Counted from the first letter of the stretch, positions 17,088-26,940 are shown. The stretch: DNA of 64,000 nt from Palsa-506 sp963836355 (GCA_963836355.1 CAWIJO010000004.1:129171-193170); one strand, 5' to 3'. Program-made: numbers and translations. The notes: generated by a model not told the origin, from the letters alone.

Positions 17088-19832
17088 GTGACCGGAGAAG
17101 ACCGCCGCCAGCTGCCCACGCAGTACGCGCCTGCCGAGGTGGAAGCGCGCCGCTACCAGCAATGGGAATCGGCTGGATTGTTCGGCGCCGACCCGGCTGA
17201 CGTGTCGGCGTCGGCACCGGCGTTCTCCATCGTCATCCCGCCGCCGAACGTCACCGGCTCGCTGCACATCGGTCATGCGCTGGACCACACCCTGATGGAC
17301 GCGCTGGTCCGGCGCCGCCGGATGCAGGGCTACACCGCGCTATGGCTGCCCGGCATGGACCACGCGGGCATCGCCACCCAGAACGTGGTCGAGCGCGAGC
17401 TTGCGAAGGAAGGACTGTCCCGTCACGACCTCGGCCGCGATGAGTTCGTCCGGCGGGTCTGGCAGTGGAAGGCCGACTCCGGCGGGAAGATCCTCGGCCA
17501 GATGCGCAGGCTCGGCGACAGCGTTGACTGGTCGCGCGAGCGGTTCACCATGGACGACGGATTGTCCCGTGCCGTCCAGACCATCTTCAAGCGGCTGTTC
17601 GACGACGGGCTGATCTACCGGGCACAGCGCATCATCAACTGGTGCCCGCGCTGCCTGACTGCGCTGTCGGACATCGAGGTGGACCACAGCGACGATGACG
17701 GCGAGCTGGTATCGGTCCGGTACGGCGACGGCGCGGACTCGATCGTGGTGGCCACCACCCGGGTAGAGACCATGCTCGGCGACACCGCCGTCGCGGTGCA
17801 CCCGGACGACCCCCGGTACAGCCACCTGGTCGGCCGGGAGCTTGACCTGCCGCTGGCCGGCCGCCGGATCCCGGTCGTGGCGGATCCGCACGTCGACCCG
17901 GAGTTCGGCACCGGCGCGGTGAAGGTCACCCCGGCGCACGACCCGGACGACTTCGAGATCGGCCGCCGGCACGACCTGCCCAGCCTGACGATCATGGACG
18001 AGCGGGCAGTGATCACCGCGCACGGGCCGTTCCTCGGCCTGGACCGGTTCGAGGCCCGCCCGGCCGTGCTCGCCGCGCTCAGGGAAGAGGGCCGGGTGGT
18101 GGCCGAGCGGCGGCCCTACCTGCACGCCGTCGGGCATTGCGGCCGGTGCGGCACGACCGTCGAGCCGCGGTTGTCGCTGCAGTGGTTCGTCAAGGTCGGC
18201 CCGCTGGCCAAGGCGGCCGGCGACGCGGTCCGCGATGGCCGGGTCCGGATCAGCCCGCAGGAGATGGCGGCCAGGTATTTCGACTGGGTTGACGACATGC
18301 ACGACTGGTGCATCAGCCGTCAGCTCTGGTGGGGGCACCGGATCCCGGTCTGGTACTCGGCCCAGGGCGAGATCCGGTGCGTGGGGCCGGATGAGGCCCC
18401 GCCCGGCCAGGGCTGGACTCAGGATCCGGATGTGCTCGACACCTGGTTCTCGTCCGCACTGTGGCCGTTCTCCACCCTTGGCTGGCCGGATGACACTGCC
18501 GACCTGCGCGCGTTCTACCCGACGAGTGTGCTGGTCACTGGTTACGACATCCTCTTCTTCTGGGTCGCCCGGATGATGATGTTCGGCCTGTACGCGATGG
18601 CGGACTCCGGGCCGGCCCGCGCGGTGCCATTCCGCGAGGTATCCCTGCACGGCCTGGTGCGGGACCAGTACGGCAAGAAGATGTCCAAGTCCCGCGGCAA
18701 CACCGTGGATCCGCTGGACTGGATCGACCGGTTCGGGGCTGACGCCACCAGGTTCACGCTGGCTCGCGGATCGAGTCCCGGCGGTGATGTCGCCATCAGC
18801 GAGGAGTGGGTGGCCGGCGCGCGGAACTTCTGTAACAAGCTGTGGAACGCTACCAGGTTCGCGCTGCTCAATGGTGCCGGTGCCGGTGCCGGTGCCGGTG
18901 CCGGGCCGGGTCGGGCGGGCAGCGGTGGGCTGGCGGACGATGCGGGGCTGGCGGAGAATGCGGGGCTGCCGCAGCGGGATAGCTTGCCGGTGCCGGACCG
19001 CTGGATACTGTCCCGGCTAGCCGCCGTCACCGCCGAGACGGACGCCCTGTTCGAGCGCTTCGAGTTCGCTAAGGCCTGCGACGCGCTTTATCACTTTGCC
19101 TGGGACGAGTTCTGCGACTGGTACCTCGAGCTGGCCAAGCCCGCGCTGACCGGGGCCGATGAGGCAACTGCGGCTGCGACCAGGTCGGTGCTCGGGTTCG
19201 TACTCGACCGGCTGCTCAGGTTGCTCCATCCGGTGATGCCGTTCGTCACCGATGAGCTGTGGACCGCGCTGACCGGCGAAGTGTCGGTGCTTGCCGCGGT
19301 GTGGCCGGGACGCCTCGCGGGCGACGGCGAGAACTGCCAGGACGGCCTGGCCGCGTTTGCCGACCCGGCGGCCGAGGCGGAGATTGGCGCGCTCATGCGA
19401 GTGGTGACCGAGGTGCGCAGGTTCCGCTCGGATCAGGGCCTGCGGCCGACGCAGCCGGTGCCCGCGATGCTGGCCGGGATCGAGGCGACGTCGCTGGCTC
19501 CGCACGAGGCGCGAATCCGGGCGTTGCTCCGGCTCACCGCCCCGGCCGCCGATTTCACGCCGACTGCATCCGTGCAGGCCGAGGCCATTACCGTCCGGCT
19601 GGACACGGCCGCAACGATCGACGTCGCCGCCGAGCGGCGGAGGCTTGAAAAAGACCTCGCCACCGCGCGGGCGGACGCCGACGCATCACAGCGCAAGCTC
19701 GCCACCCCGTCGTTCATCGAGCGGGCTCCTGCCGCGGTGGTGGCAAAGAGCCGGGACCGGCTGACCGCTGCGCAGGCCGAGATCACCAGGATCGAGGCTC
19801 GCCTTTCCGCCCTGCCAGCGCCCGCCCAGTAG
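17088..19832 (+). CDS. valS: Valine--tRNA ligase
   Basis: This class I aminoacyl-tRNA synthetase charges tRNA-Val. It is 914 residues from GTG 17088 (MTGEDRRQLPTQYAP). HIGH is present as GSLHIGHAL (about residue 62), the connective-peptide editing domain occupies about 190-340, and KMSKS appears as KKMSKSRGN (about 527). The anticodon-binding helical domain is followed by the typical C-terminal coiled coil (AAERRRLEKDLATARADADASQRKL). A Gly/Ala/Asp-rich insertion near residue 600 (AGAGAGAGPGRAGSGG) comes from a small DNA repeat and is not part of the conserved fold. Confidence 0.97.
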   Translation: MTGEDRRQLPTQYAPAEVEARRYQQWESAGLFGADPADVSASAPAFSIVIPPPNVTGSLHIGHALDHTLMDALVRRRRMQGYTALWLPGMDHAGIATQNVVERELAKEGLSRHDLGRDEFVRRVWQWKADSGGKILGQMRRLGDSVDWSRERFTMDDGLSRAVQTIFKRLFDDGLIYRAQRIINWCPRCLTALSDIEVDHSDDDGELVSVRYGDGADSIVVATTRVETMLGDTAVAVHPDDPRYSHLVGRELDLPLAGRRIPVVADPHVDPEFGTGAVKVTPAHDPDDFEIGRRHDLPSLTIMDERAVITAHGPFLGLDRFEARPAVLAALREEGRVVAERRPYLHAVGHCGRCGTTVEPRLSLQWFVKVGPLAKAAGDAVRDGRVRISPQEMAARYFDWVDDMHDWCISRQLWWGHRIPVWYSAQGEIRCVGPDEAPPGQGWTQDPDVLDTWFSSALWPFSTLGWPDDTADLRAFYPTSVLVTGYDILFFWVARMMMFGLYAMADSGPARAVPFREVSLHGLVRDQYGKKMSKSRGNTVDPLDWIDRFGADATRFTLARGSSPGGDVAISEEWVAGARNFCNKLWNATRFALLNGAGAGAGAGAGPGRAGSGGLADDAGLAENAGLPQRDSLPVPDRWILSRLAAVTAETDALFERFEFAKACDALYHFAWDEFCDWYLELAKPALTGADEATAAATRSVLGFVLDRLLRLLHPVMPFVTDELWTALTGEVSVLAAVWPGRLAGDGENCQDGLAAFADPAAEAEIGALMRVVTEVRRFRSDQGLRPTQPVPAMLAGIEATSLAPHEARIRALLRLTAPAADFTPTASVQAEAITVRLDTAATIDVAAERRRLEKDLATARADADASQRKLATPSFIERAPAAVVAKSRDRLTAAQAEITRIEARLSALPAPAQ

Positions 19833-19889
19833 CAACTCCTGCCCGGGACTATCGCTGCGGTCTCGCCTGGTTTGGGCCGTGGTGGCAGC

Positions 19890-20051
19890 CTGGCCTGACC
19901 TGACCTGACCTGACGTGGCGTGGCGTGACCTGACGTGGCGTGACCTGACGTGGCGTGGCGTGACCTGACGTGGCGTGACCTGACGTGGCGTGACCTGACG
20001 TGGCGTGACCTGGCCTGGCATGACCTGGCCTGGCCTGGCCTGGCCTGGCAG
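19890..20051. repeat. Minisatellite of TGACCTGACGTGGCG units between valS and folC
   Basis: After the valS stop, about 160 bp consist of imperfectly alternating TGACC, TGACG and TGGCG pentamers, with a 15-bp unit TGACCTGACGTGGCG recurring at least five times and degenerating into CCTGG repeats. Frames through it translate as W-R-D-L-T repeats and are not genes. The remainder of the 19833-20398 gap has an AT-richer patch (20120-20185) that may hold the folC promoter. Confidence 0.9.
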
Positions 20052-20398
20052 GACCATCTCCGCGGCCCGCCTCGCCCAGCGCGCCCGCTCGTGCCTCGCA
20101 GGTCTCGTCAGTCACAACCATTTCAAGATCAAATCAGTGGTTCAGATTTTGCCGGTGATCGCCGGGCAGATGTTAACCAGTAATCGACGTCGTGACGAGC
20201 GAGGCCAATGTGGCTGGTGGGGTAGGGCGCCGACGGGTTAACTCACAACAGGCGGGGCTGTGCCCGGGACGGCGGAGCGGCGGCCGGTTGGCGGGCTGGC
20301 TGCGGCGGGGTTAGGGATCTGCCGGGTGGGCGGGCCGGCGAACGCTCCGGCGGGGGCCAGTAGGCTGCCAGGGTGAATGCTCTTAGCTGCGGGCTGTC

Positions 20399-21808
20399 GT
20401 GACGGCCGATCCAGAAGAGGCGTTGCGGGAGGTCGAGCGCGCGATAATCGCGCGACGGCCTGAGCACGCCATCGAGCCTTCCCTGGACCGGATCCGGGCC
20501 CTGGTCAGCCTGCTCGGGGACCCGCAGCGCGCCCATCCGGTCATTCACCTCACCGGGACCAACGGCAAGACGTCGACTGCCCGCATGACCGAGACGCTGC
20601 TGCGCGCCCGGGGCCTCCGGACCGGCCTGTTCACCAGTCCGCATCTTTCGTCCATTCAGGAGCGGATCTGCGTGGACGGCGAGCCGCTCAGCGCCGAGCG
20701 CTTCGTGGCCGTCTACGACGAGATCCTGCCCTACCTGCAGCTGGTGGACGAGCGTCAGCCCGTTCCGCTGTCGTTTTTCGAGGTACTTGTCGGCATGGCG
20801 TTCGCCGTCTTCGCCGACGCGCCGGTTGACGTGGCTGTGATCGAGGTCGGCATGGGAGGCACCTGGGACAACACCAATGTCGCCGACGGCAACGTCGCCG
20901 TGGTCACCCCGATCTCCATCGACCACTCGCGCTACCTCGGCAACACGGTGGACGTCATTGCTGCCGATAAGGCCGGGATCATTAAGCCGGGCGCCATCGC
21001 GGTACTGGCTCAGCAGCCGGTCGAGGCGGCGGAGATGCTGCTCCGCCGCGTCGCCGAAGTGGGCGCTACCGTCGCGAGAGAAGGCATCGAGTTCGGGGTG
21101 ACCAGCCGTGAGCTTGCCGTCGGCGGACAGCTGGTCAGCGTCCGCGGCCTGATCGGCGAGTACAGCGACCTGTTCCTGCCGCTGTTCGGCTCGTACCAGG
21201 CAGGCAACGCGGCCTGCGCGCTCGCCGCAGTGGAGGCCTTCGCCGGGGCAGCGCCTGGCGGCGGAGGCGGGTCCGAGCCGCTGGCCGACGCATTGGTCAG
21301 GGAGGCGTTCGCGATGATGTCGTCGCCGGGCCGGCTGGAGATCGTCCGGCGCAGCCCGACGGTGATCGTGGACGCGGCGCACAACCCCGCCGGGATGGCC
21401 GCCAGCATGGAAGCGCTGACCGAAGCATTCACGTTCACTGATCTCGTCGGCATCCTCGCGGTCAGCGAGGACAAGGATGTGCCTGCGATACTCGACCAGC
21501 TGGAGCCCGCCGTCTCCGAGCTAGTCGTCACCTGTAACTCCTCACCAAGGTCCATGAACCCGGCGAAGCTGGCCGAACTCGCAGCCGCCGTCTTCGGGCC
21601 GGACCGGGTAAGGCAGGCAGGTCGGCTCGACGACGCGATCGAGATCGCCGTCGGCCTGGCTGATGATGCGGCTGCCGCGGCCGAGGCGGCCGGCACCCTG
21701 CCAGCCGGCGGCTGCGGAATCCTGATAACCGGGTCGGTGATCACCGCCGGCGACGCCCGGCTGCTGCTAGCGCCCGCCGGCGGCACGGCGCCGGCTGGGT
21801 CGTCGTGA
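20399..21808 (+). CDS. folC: Folylpolyglutamate synthase / dihydrofolate synthase
   Basis: A Mur-ligase-family enzyme that adds glutamates to folates and may also make dihydrofolate from dihydropteroate. The 469-residue protein starts at GTG 20399. It has the P-loop HLTGTNGKTSTARM (about residue 52), the folate-loop SPHLSSIQERI, the central VIEVGMGGTWDNTNV and the C-terminal domain with DAAHNPAGM. It is followed by a DUF4233 gene and ndk, the usual actinobacterial order. Confidence 0.96.
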   Translation: MTADPEEALREVERAIIARRPEHAIEPSLDRIRALVSLLGDPQRAHPVIHLTGTNGKTSTARMTETLLRARGLRTGLFTSPHLSSIQERICVDGEPLSAERFVAVYDEILPYLQLVDERQPVPLSFFEVLVGMAFAVFADAPVDVAVIEVGMGGTWDNTNVADGNVAVVTPISIDHSRYLGNTVDVIAADKAGIIKPGAIAVLAQQPVEAAEMLLRRVAEVGATVAREGIEFGVTSRELAVGGQLVSVRGLIGEYSDLFLPLFGSYQAGNAACALAAVEAFAGAAPGGGGGSEPLADALVREAFAMMSSPGRLEIVRRSPTVIVDAAHNPAGMAASMEALTEAFTFTDLVGILAVSEDKDVPAILDQLEPAVSELVVTCNSSPRSMNPAKLAELAAAVFGPDRVRQAGRLDDAIEIAVGLADDAAAAAEAAGTLPAGGCGILITGSVITAGDARLLLAPAGGTAPAGSS

Positions 21809-21821
21809 GAAGGCCCGGGTC

Positions 21822-22229
21822 ATGAGAAGGCTCTGCGCCACTGTGCTGATCATGGAAGCCATCGTGATCGGGCTGTCGATACCGGTCGCGGTGACGGTGG
21901 AGCACGTGTCCCGCGGCAGGGCGGGAATGGCGGGCGGCGTCCTGGCCATCGGTGCAGTACTACTGGCGGTACTCGCCGTCCGGGGCCCGCTCCGGCTAGT
22001 GCTGGTCGCCGGCAGCATCCTGCAGGCGCTAGTGGTGGCGACCGGCGCGATCGTTACGGCGATGTACTTCCTCGGCACGATATTCGCTGCCCTCTGGGCG
22101 ATCGGCATCTGGCTTGGCCGCCGCGTCGAGCAGGGGCCTAGTCCCGGCCCCGCCCGCAACACCGCAGGCCAAGCCCTTAGTCCGCCGGCTGGACGGCCAG
22201 GACGAAGCACGCCCTCGTCGCGGCCATAA
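21822..22229 (+). CDS. DUF4233 membrane protein
   Basis: This 135-residue protein has four hydrophobic segments (residues about 5-27, 35-53, 56-75 and 78-100) and a Pro/Ser/Gly-rich tail. It lies 13 bp after folC and before ndk, which is exactly where DUF4233 proteins sit in Streptomyces-type genomes. Function unknown. Co-transcription with folC is likely. Confidence 0.85.
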   Translation: MRRLCATVLIMEAIVIGLSIPVAVTVEHVSRGRAGMAGGVLAIGAVLLAVLAVRGPLRLVLVAGSILQALVVATGAIVTAMYFLGTIFAALWAIGIWLGRRVEQGPSPGPARNTAGQALSPPAGRPGRSTPSSRP

Positions 22230-22439
22230 CCGGGAGCGGCCCGTTGAAGCGGGCCGGCCCGCAAGACCGCTAGCCGGTCCTACTAGCCTGGCTGCCACGG
22301 CGCGCCGTCGCTGGCCCGGGCTAAGGGGCACCGGTAGGCTTCCGGTACCGGGGCGTTCTTGGGCTGGGTCTGCGACGACGGGGCTGGGTTCGTGACGACG
22401 GGTCAGCAGCTAATCGCTTCCGGTAAGGAGAGTCAGTCT

Positions 22440-22871
22440 TTGTCTGAGCATGGTGAGTCTTTGTCTGAACGCAGCCTGATCCTGATCAAGCCCGATGGGG
22501 TGCAACGCGGGCTGGTTGGCGATGTGATCTCAAGAGTCGAGCGCCAGGGCCTGCGGATCGTGGCGCTCGAGTTGCGGACCCTGGAGCGCAGCGTCGCTCA
22601 GGTGCACTACGCGGAGCACGTGGGCAAGCCGTTCTACGGAGCGCTGGTCGACTTCATCACCTCGGGGCCGCTGGTAGCCGCGGTGATCGAAGGGCCGCGG
22701 GCTATCGAGACGTTCCGCAAGATGGCAGGCGCGACCGACCCGCTCATGGCGGTGCCGGGCACCATCCGCGGCGACCATGCGTTGGAGGTGAAGGCGAACA
22801 TTGTCCACGGGTCGGACTCTCCGGAAGCCGCCGCACGAGAAATCAAGATCTTCTTTCCAGACCTCGTTTAG
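22440..22871 (+). CDS. ndk: Nucleoside-diphosphate kinase
   Basis: Transfers the gamma-phosphate of ATP to other NDPs through a phosphohistidine. The core begins ERSLILIKPDGVQRG, and the active-site histidine is in VKANIVHGSDSPEAA. The chosen start is TTG 22440, 9 nt after AAGGAG (22425-22430). A second TTG at 22461 sits in a near-copy of the same context (AGTCTTTGTCTGA at 22435-22447 and again 21 bp later), which would give the shorter, more usual ~137-residue product. The frame is open further up to 22359, but no better start is visible. It is in the folC cluster on the plus strand. Confidence 0.92.
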   Translation: MSEHGESLSERSLILIKPDGVQRGLVGDVISRVERQGLRIVALELRTLERSVAQVHYAEHVGKPFYGALVDFITSGPLVAAVIEGPRAIETFRKMAGATDPLMAVPGTIRGDHALEVKANIVHGSDSPEAAAREIKIFFPDLV

Positions 22872-22983
22872 GCGGCCCGGTCCTGGCCATGAAAGACATA
22901 GGCTGGCACGCGTTCCCCGGGGCGGTGAGCGTGGGTCGGTAATGGATCACCGGGCAGGATCTTCTGGAAGGTTTTCGTTCTTC

Positions 22984-24015
22984 ATGAGTAACGCACTGGC
23001 CTTTCTGGGCCGTGACATGGCGGTCGATCTGGGCACAGCCAACACCCTGGTCTACGTGCGGGGCAGGGGAGTAGTGCTCAATGAGCCGTCAGTGGTTGCG
23101 CTGAATACGAATACCGGCCAAATCGTCGCGGTGGGGGTCGAGGCCAAACGTATGATTGGCCGTACACCCGGAAATATCGTGGCAGTCAGACCACTTAAAG
23201 ATGGCGTAATCGCGGATTTCGACGTTACGGAGCGAATGCTCCGGTATTTCATCCAGAAAGTGCATAAGCGGCGGCATCTCGCCAAGCCGCGGATCGTCGT
23301 GGCCGTTCCTAGCGGCATCACCGGGGTGGAGCAGAGCGCGGTCAAGGAGGCTGGCCACCAGGCGGGCGCCCGCCGGGTCTACATCATCGAGGAGCCAATG
23401 GCGGCCGCGATCGGTGCCGGGCTGCCAGTCAACGAGCCGACCGGCAACATGGTGGTGGACATTGGCGGCGGCACCACCGAGGTCGCGGTGATCTCGCTCG
23501 GCGGGATCGTGACCTCGCAGTCGATCCGCGTCGGCGGGGACGAACTCGATCAGGCGATCATCACCTACGGCAAGAAGGAGTACTCGCTCATGCTCGGCGA
23601 ACGGACCGCCGAGGAGATCAAGATGGCGATCGGGTCCGCCTTCCCCGCCGCGGACGAGCCGACCGCCGAGATCCGGGGCAGGGATCTGGTCAGCGGCCTG
23701 CCGAAGACCACGGTTATCTCGGCGGAGGAGATTCGCCGCGCGATCGACGAGCCGCTGAACGTGATCGTGGACGCGGTCAAGACGACCCTGGACAAGTGCC
23801 CGCCGGAACTGGCCGGTGATGTGATGGACCGTGGCATCGCGCTGACCGGCGGTGGCGCGCTGCTGCGCGGCCTGGACGAGCGTATCCGCGAGGAGACCGG
23901 CATGCCGGTGCACGTGGCCGACAACCCGCTCGACTCAGTAGCGCTCGGCACCGGCAAATGCGTGGAGGACTTCGACACGCTGCGCCAGGTGCTCGTGCCG
24001 GAATCCCGGCGCTGA
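22984..24015 (+). CDS. mreB: Rod-shape-determining protein MreB
   Basis: Bacterial actin homologue that positions the cell-wall elongation machinery. It is 343 residues from ATG 22984 (MSNALAFLGRDMAVDLGTANTL), with GGAAGG about 12 nt upstream; an in-frame ATG at 22942 is an alternative. Actin-fold nucleotide motifs are present: phosphate-1 DLGTANTLVY, phosphate-2 VVDIGGGTTEVAV and the adenosine motif ALTGGGALLRGLD. It heads the mreB-mreC-mreD-mrdA-rodA operon. Confidence 0.96.
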   Translation: MSNALAFLGRDMAVDLGTANTLVYVRGRGVVLNEPSVVALNTNTGQIVAVGVEAKRMIGRTPGNIVAVRPLKDGVIADFDVTERMLRYFIQKVHKRRHLAKPRIVVAVPSGITGVEQSAVKEAGHQAGARRVYIIEEPMAAAIGAGLPVNEPTGNMVVDIGGGTTEVAVISLGGIVTSQSIRVGGDELDQAIITYGKKEYSLMLGERTAEEIKMAIGSAFPAADEPTAEIRGRDLVSGLPKTTVISAEEIRRAIDEPLNVIVDAVKTTLDKCPPELAGDVMDRGIALTGGGALLRGLDERIREETGMPVHVADNPLDSVALGTGKCVEDFDTLRQVLVPESRR

Positions 24016-24064
24016 CCGGCAGGATGAGCTGCAGCCGCAGTAGCGGCACGACGAGGTGATCGGA

Positions 24065-25012
24065 ATGCACGACACCCGGCGGACCCGCTTCTTTCTCAGC
24101 GTCCTGCTCATCGCCGCACTTGCCCTGATCACGCTTGACTACCGGGACGGGTCGGCCGCGCCGCTGCGCGGGGTCCGGCAAATCGGCGGGTCGGTGTTCG
24201 GCGCTGCGGAGCGCGGGTTCGCAGCCGTCACGCAGCCGGTCGTCGGGTTCTTCGACGGCTCGGCTGGCAGTAACCCGAGCCCGCAGGTTGCCGCGCTGGA
24301 GGCTCAGGTGACCAGGCTGCGCGCGCAGCTCAGCCACGAGCAGCTAAGCCGGGCCCAGTATGCCCAGCTGCGGCGGTTGCTCCAGGTGGCCGGCCGGGGC
24401 GGCTACCGGATCGTGGCCGCCGACGTCATCGCTGTCGGCCAGGGCTATGCCGAATCAGTAACCCTGGACGCCGGAAGCCAGGACGGCATCAGGCCGCAGG
24501 AAACCGTGCTCGACGGTGCCGGGCTGGTGGGCACCGTGACCGCCGTCAGCGCGCAGGCCTGCACGGTGCTACTGGCCTCGGACCCTACCTCGGTCGTCGG
24601 TGTCCGGCTGGCTGGCAGCGGCCAGATCGGCTGGGTAACCGGGACGGGCAAGAGCCAGTCCGGGGCCGGCCTGCTCAAGCTGCAGGTGCTCGGCAGCGGC
24701 GCCGCGCTGCGGCCGGGCGAGCGGTTGGTGACCTCGGCATCGGTGCACGACCGGCCGTACGTTCCCGGCGTGCCGGTAGGCGTTATCAGCGATGCGCAAG
24801 GCAGCACCGGCTCGCTGACCATGCGGGCCCTCGTTCGGCCCTACGCGGATTTCACGGCGCTCGGCGTGGTCGGCATCGTGGTGGCGCCGCCGCGGCACAA
24901 TCCGCGGTTCGCGGTGCTGCCGCCGAGCCCGCACGCTAAGCCGACGCCCACGGTGACGGTGACCGTGACCCCGGCTCCATCCGGCGGGCCCAGCGTGGGG
25001 ATAGGTGGCTGA
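24065..25012 (+). CDS. mreC: Rod-shape-determining protein MreC
   Basis: Bitopic protein that links MreB to the transpeptidase PBP2 in the periplasm. The 315-residue product starts at ATG 24065. It has one N-terminal membrane helix (FFLSVLLIAALALITLDY, residues about 8-25), a coiled coil (QVAALEAQVTRLRAQLSHEQLSRAQYAQLRRLL, about 75-110) and the two beta-barrel subdomains with characteristic VTLDAGSQDGIRPQETVL and GLVGTV segments. The C-terminus is a Thr/Val/Pro tail. Confidence 0.94.
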   Translation: MHDTRRTRFFLSVLLIAALALITLDYRDGSAAPLRGVRQIGGSVFGAAERGFAAVTQPVVGFFDGSAGSNPSPQVAALEAQVTRLRAQLSHEQLSRAQYAQLRRLLQVAGRGGYRIVAADVIAVGQGYAESVTLDAGSQDGIRPQETVLDGAGLVGTVTAVSAQACTVLLASDPTSVVGVRLAGSGQIGWVTGTGKSQSGAGLLKLQVLGSGAALRPGERLVTSASVHDRPYVPGVPVGVISDAQGSTGSLTMRALVRPYADFTALGVVGIVVAPPRHNPRFAVLPPSPHAKPTPTVTVTVTPAPSGGPSVGIGG

Positions 25013-25114
25013 GGTGGCATGGCGATCCCGGTGCGGCCGGCCGTCGGCTGAAATGACCGGGCCAGGCTGCCTGCCGGGCGGCTGGCCGTGGTGCCTGGCG
25101 GGCGGCTGGCCGTG

Positions 25115-26308
25115 GTGAGGCGGCTGCTGGTATCCATCGTCGCCGTGGTAACGGCGCTGGTTCTGCAGCTCACCCTGGTGGACCGGCTGCCATTGCCCGC
25201 CGGCGGAGCGCCCGACCTGGTGCTCCTCGTCGTGGTCGCGCTCGGCCTTACCGGCGGGCCGGCGTTCGGCATGCTGACCGGATTCTGGGCCGGGCTCGCG
25301 CTTGACGTGGCGCCGCCCGCCAGCGGTGTGCTCGGAGAGCATGCCCTCGTCTTCTGCGTCGTCGGATACGGCTGCGGGCGGCTGAGCGGCCTGACCAACC
25401 GCTCCGCTGGCAGCGCGCTCGGCGTTGCCGCCGCTGCTGCCGCGGCCGGCGAGATGCTGTACGTGGCGGTTGGCCTGATGCTTGGCGACCCTGGCATTAG
25501 CTGGCCGGCCATCAGGTCCGTGCTGCCGTCCGCCGTTCTCCAGGACATCCTGGTCAGCCCGTTCTTGGTGTTCTTGGTCTGGAAGGCGGGCAGCCCGGCA
25601 GCCGGGAAGGCCGGCGCCGCGGCAGCCAGGTTGCAGGCGGGCTTGGCAGGATCGAGTCCGGCCCGGCTGGCCGGCGGCGCGCTGCCCGGGTCGGCCGGGC
25701 TGGCTGGCCGGGCCAGCTGGCTGGCTGGGCCGCTCGGCTCCGGCCATGGCCGGAAGGCCGGCCCGGCGAGCTCGGTCAGGTTCAGCAAGTCCGCAAGCCG
25801 TCAGGCCGATGGCTGGGTCGGCAGCGGTCCGCGGTCCGCGCAGCCGGCCCGGACTCAGCTCCACCGCGGTCGGCGGCCGCGGCTGCGACCGGGTGCCGGC
25901 CAGGCCGGCTCCGCTGCCGTGGTTCAGGTCCGCCGCCTTCAGCCGGGCCGTCCGGTCAGTGTCCGGATGGGCCAGGGACGGCGCGGCGACGGCAGCATCG
26001 CGGCGGCGCTCGGTGCGCCGCGTGGCCCACGGCGCCCGCTGGCCGGTGGCATCAGGCCGGTCCGGCGTCCCAGGTTCCGGCCGGGCAGCGGCGCGGTCGG
26101 CCGTGCCGGGACTCGCGGCACCGGCCTCGGGCGGGCCGGACTCGGCGGTGCCGGCTTCGGGAATTCCGGTCTCGGGCGTGCGGGCCTCGGCGGCGCCGGA
26201 TTCTCGTGGCACCGTGAGACTTGGCGGCGCGAGACTTGGCGGCGCGGCGTTCAGCGGCGCCCGGCTAGGCCGTGCCGGGCCGCGCCGCACCAGCGGGCTT
26301 ATCCGTAA
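25115..26308 (+). CDS. mreD: Rod-shape-determining protein MreD with long low-complexity tail
   Basis: Residues 1-165 are a five- to six-pass membrane protein typical of MreD (RRLLVSIVAVVTALVLQLTL, GGAPDLVLLVVVALGLTGGPAFGMLTGFWAGLALDVAPP, GEMLYVAVGLML, LVSPFLVFLVW). GTG 25115 is the likely start. The remaining ~230 residues are Gly/Arg/Ala/Pro-rich with short repeats (GRAGLGGAGF) and go far beyond the usual ~170-220-residue length. That tail may be real but poorly constrained, or it may be a run of open frame in GC-rich repeat DNA. The gene sits between mreC and mrdA. Confidence 0.85.
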   Translation: MRRLLVSIVAVVTALVLQLTLVDRLPLPAGGAPDLVLLVVVALGLTGGPAFGMLTGFWAGLALDVAPPASGVLGEHALVFCVVGYGCGRLSGLTNRSAGSALGVAAAAAAAGEMLYVAVGLMLGDPGISWPAIRSVLPSAVLQDILVSPFLVFLVWKAGSPAAGKAGAAAARLQAGLAGSSPARLAGGALPGSAGLAGRASWLAGPLGSGHGRKAGPASSVRFSKSASRQADGWVGSGPRSAQPARTQLHRGRRPRLRPGAGQAGSAAVVQVRRLQPGRPVSVRMGQGRRGDGSIAAALGAPRGPRRPLAGGIRPVRRPRFRPGSGAVGRAGTRGTGLGRAGLGGAGFGNSGLGRAGLGGAGFSWHRETWRRETWRRGVQRRPARPCRAAPHQRAYP

Positions 26309-26809
26309 CGGAACACGTAGCGCCCGTCCTGGCAGCCTGGGCCTTGGCAGCTCCGGACTCGGCGGTGCCGGTTTCGGGAGTACCGGCCCCGGCAGGGCCG
26401 GCCTCGGCGTCATGCCGGGCAGAATGCTGCGCGGCGGCGGCGGCGGCCGACCGGCCCGGCTTCGCCTGCGCGGCAGGCGGAATGGCGACGGTGTCGTGGG
26501 CGGCGGGGCCATCCGGGTGACGGCTGGCGGCGGCCCGGCGGGTTTCCGGCCCCGGCGGCAGCCCAGGTTGTTCCGGCGTCGCCCCGGGCCCTCCGGCGGC
26601 CAGCGGAGGCTCGCCCGCCGTGAGCCCAGTTTTTCCCGCCGGCAGATCGGCTTCCCCCGCAGGCGGCTCAGGATACGAAGCGGCAGGCCGTCGTTCGTGG
26701 CCGGCCGGGTCAGCGGCGGGCGTACCTGGGGTTCCCGGTGATCCGGGCGGAATGGCAGGCCGGCCACTGCACCTCGGGCCGCTCCTTGTCGGCACCGAGC
26801 CGGGCGGCA

Positions 26810-26867
26810 ACCCGTTCGATGTGGCATTCAACGGGTCCTGACCCGTTCGATGTGGCATTCAACGGGT
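26810..26867. repeat. Duplicated 27-bp palindromic element before mrdA
   Basis: ACCCGTTCGATGTGGCATTC plus AACGGGT occurs at 26810-26836 and again at 26841-26867, separated by CCTG. Each copy has ends that pair (ACCCGTT with AACGGGT). The 26309-27045 stretch, 737 bp, has no gene I can support and is otherwise GC-rich low-complexity DNA. Confidence 0.85.
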
Positions 26868-26940
26868 TCGGCTGCCTCGCGGCGAGCGGCTGGCGGGCGA
26901 CGGGCGACTGCCCTGCGGACGGCGGCGGGCGGGCCGACCG

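Noticed and set aside
19950..20241. Frames reading MAWRDLTWRDLTWRDL
   Set aside because: Translation of the intergenic minisatellite; no start signal and no homology expected.
24569..26827. 752-codon open frame on the minus strand, antisense to mreC/mreD
   Set aside because: Pro/Arg/Gly-rich translation with no domain; it lies opposite well-conserved mreC and mreD and is explained by high GC content keeping the opposite frame open.
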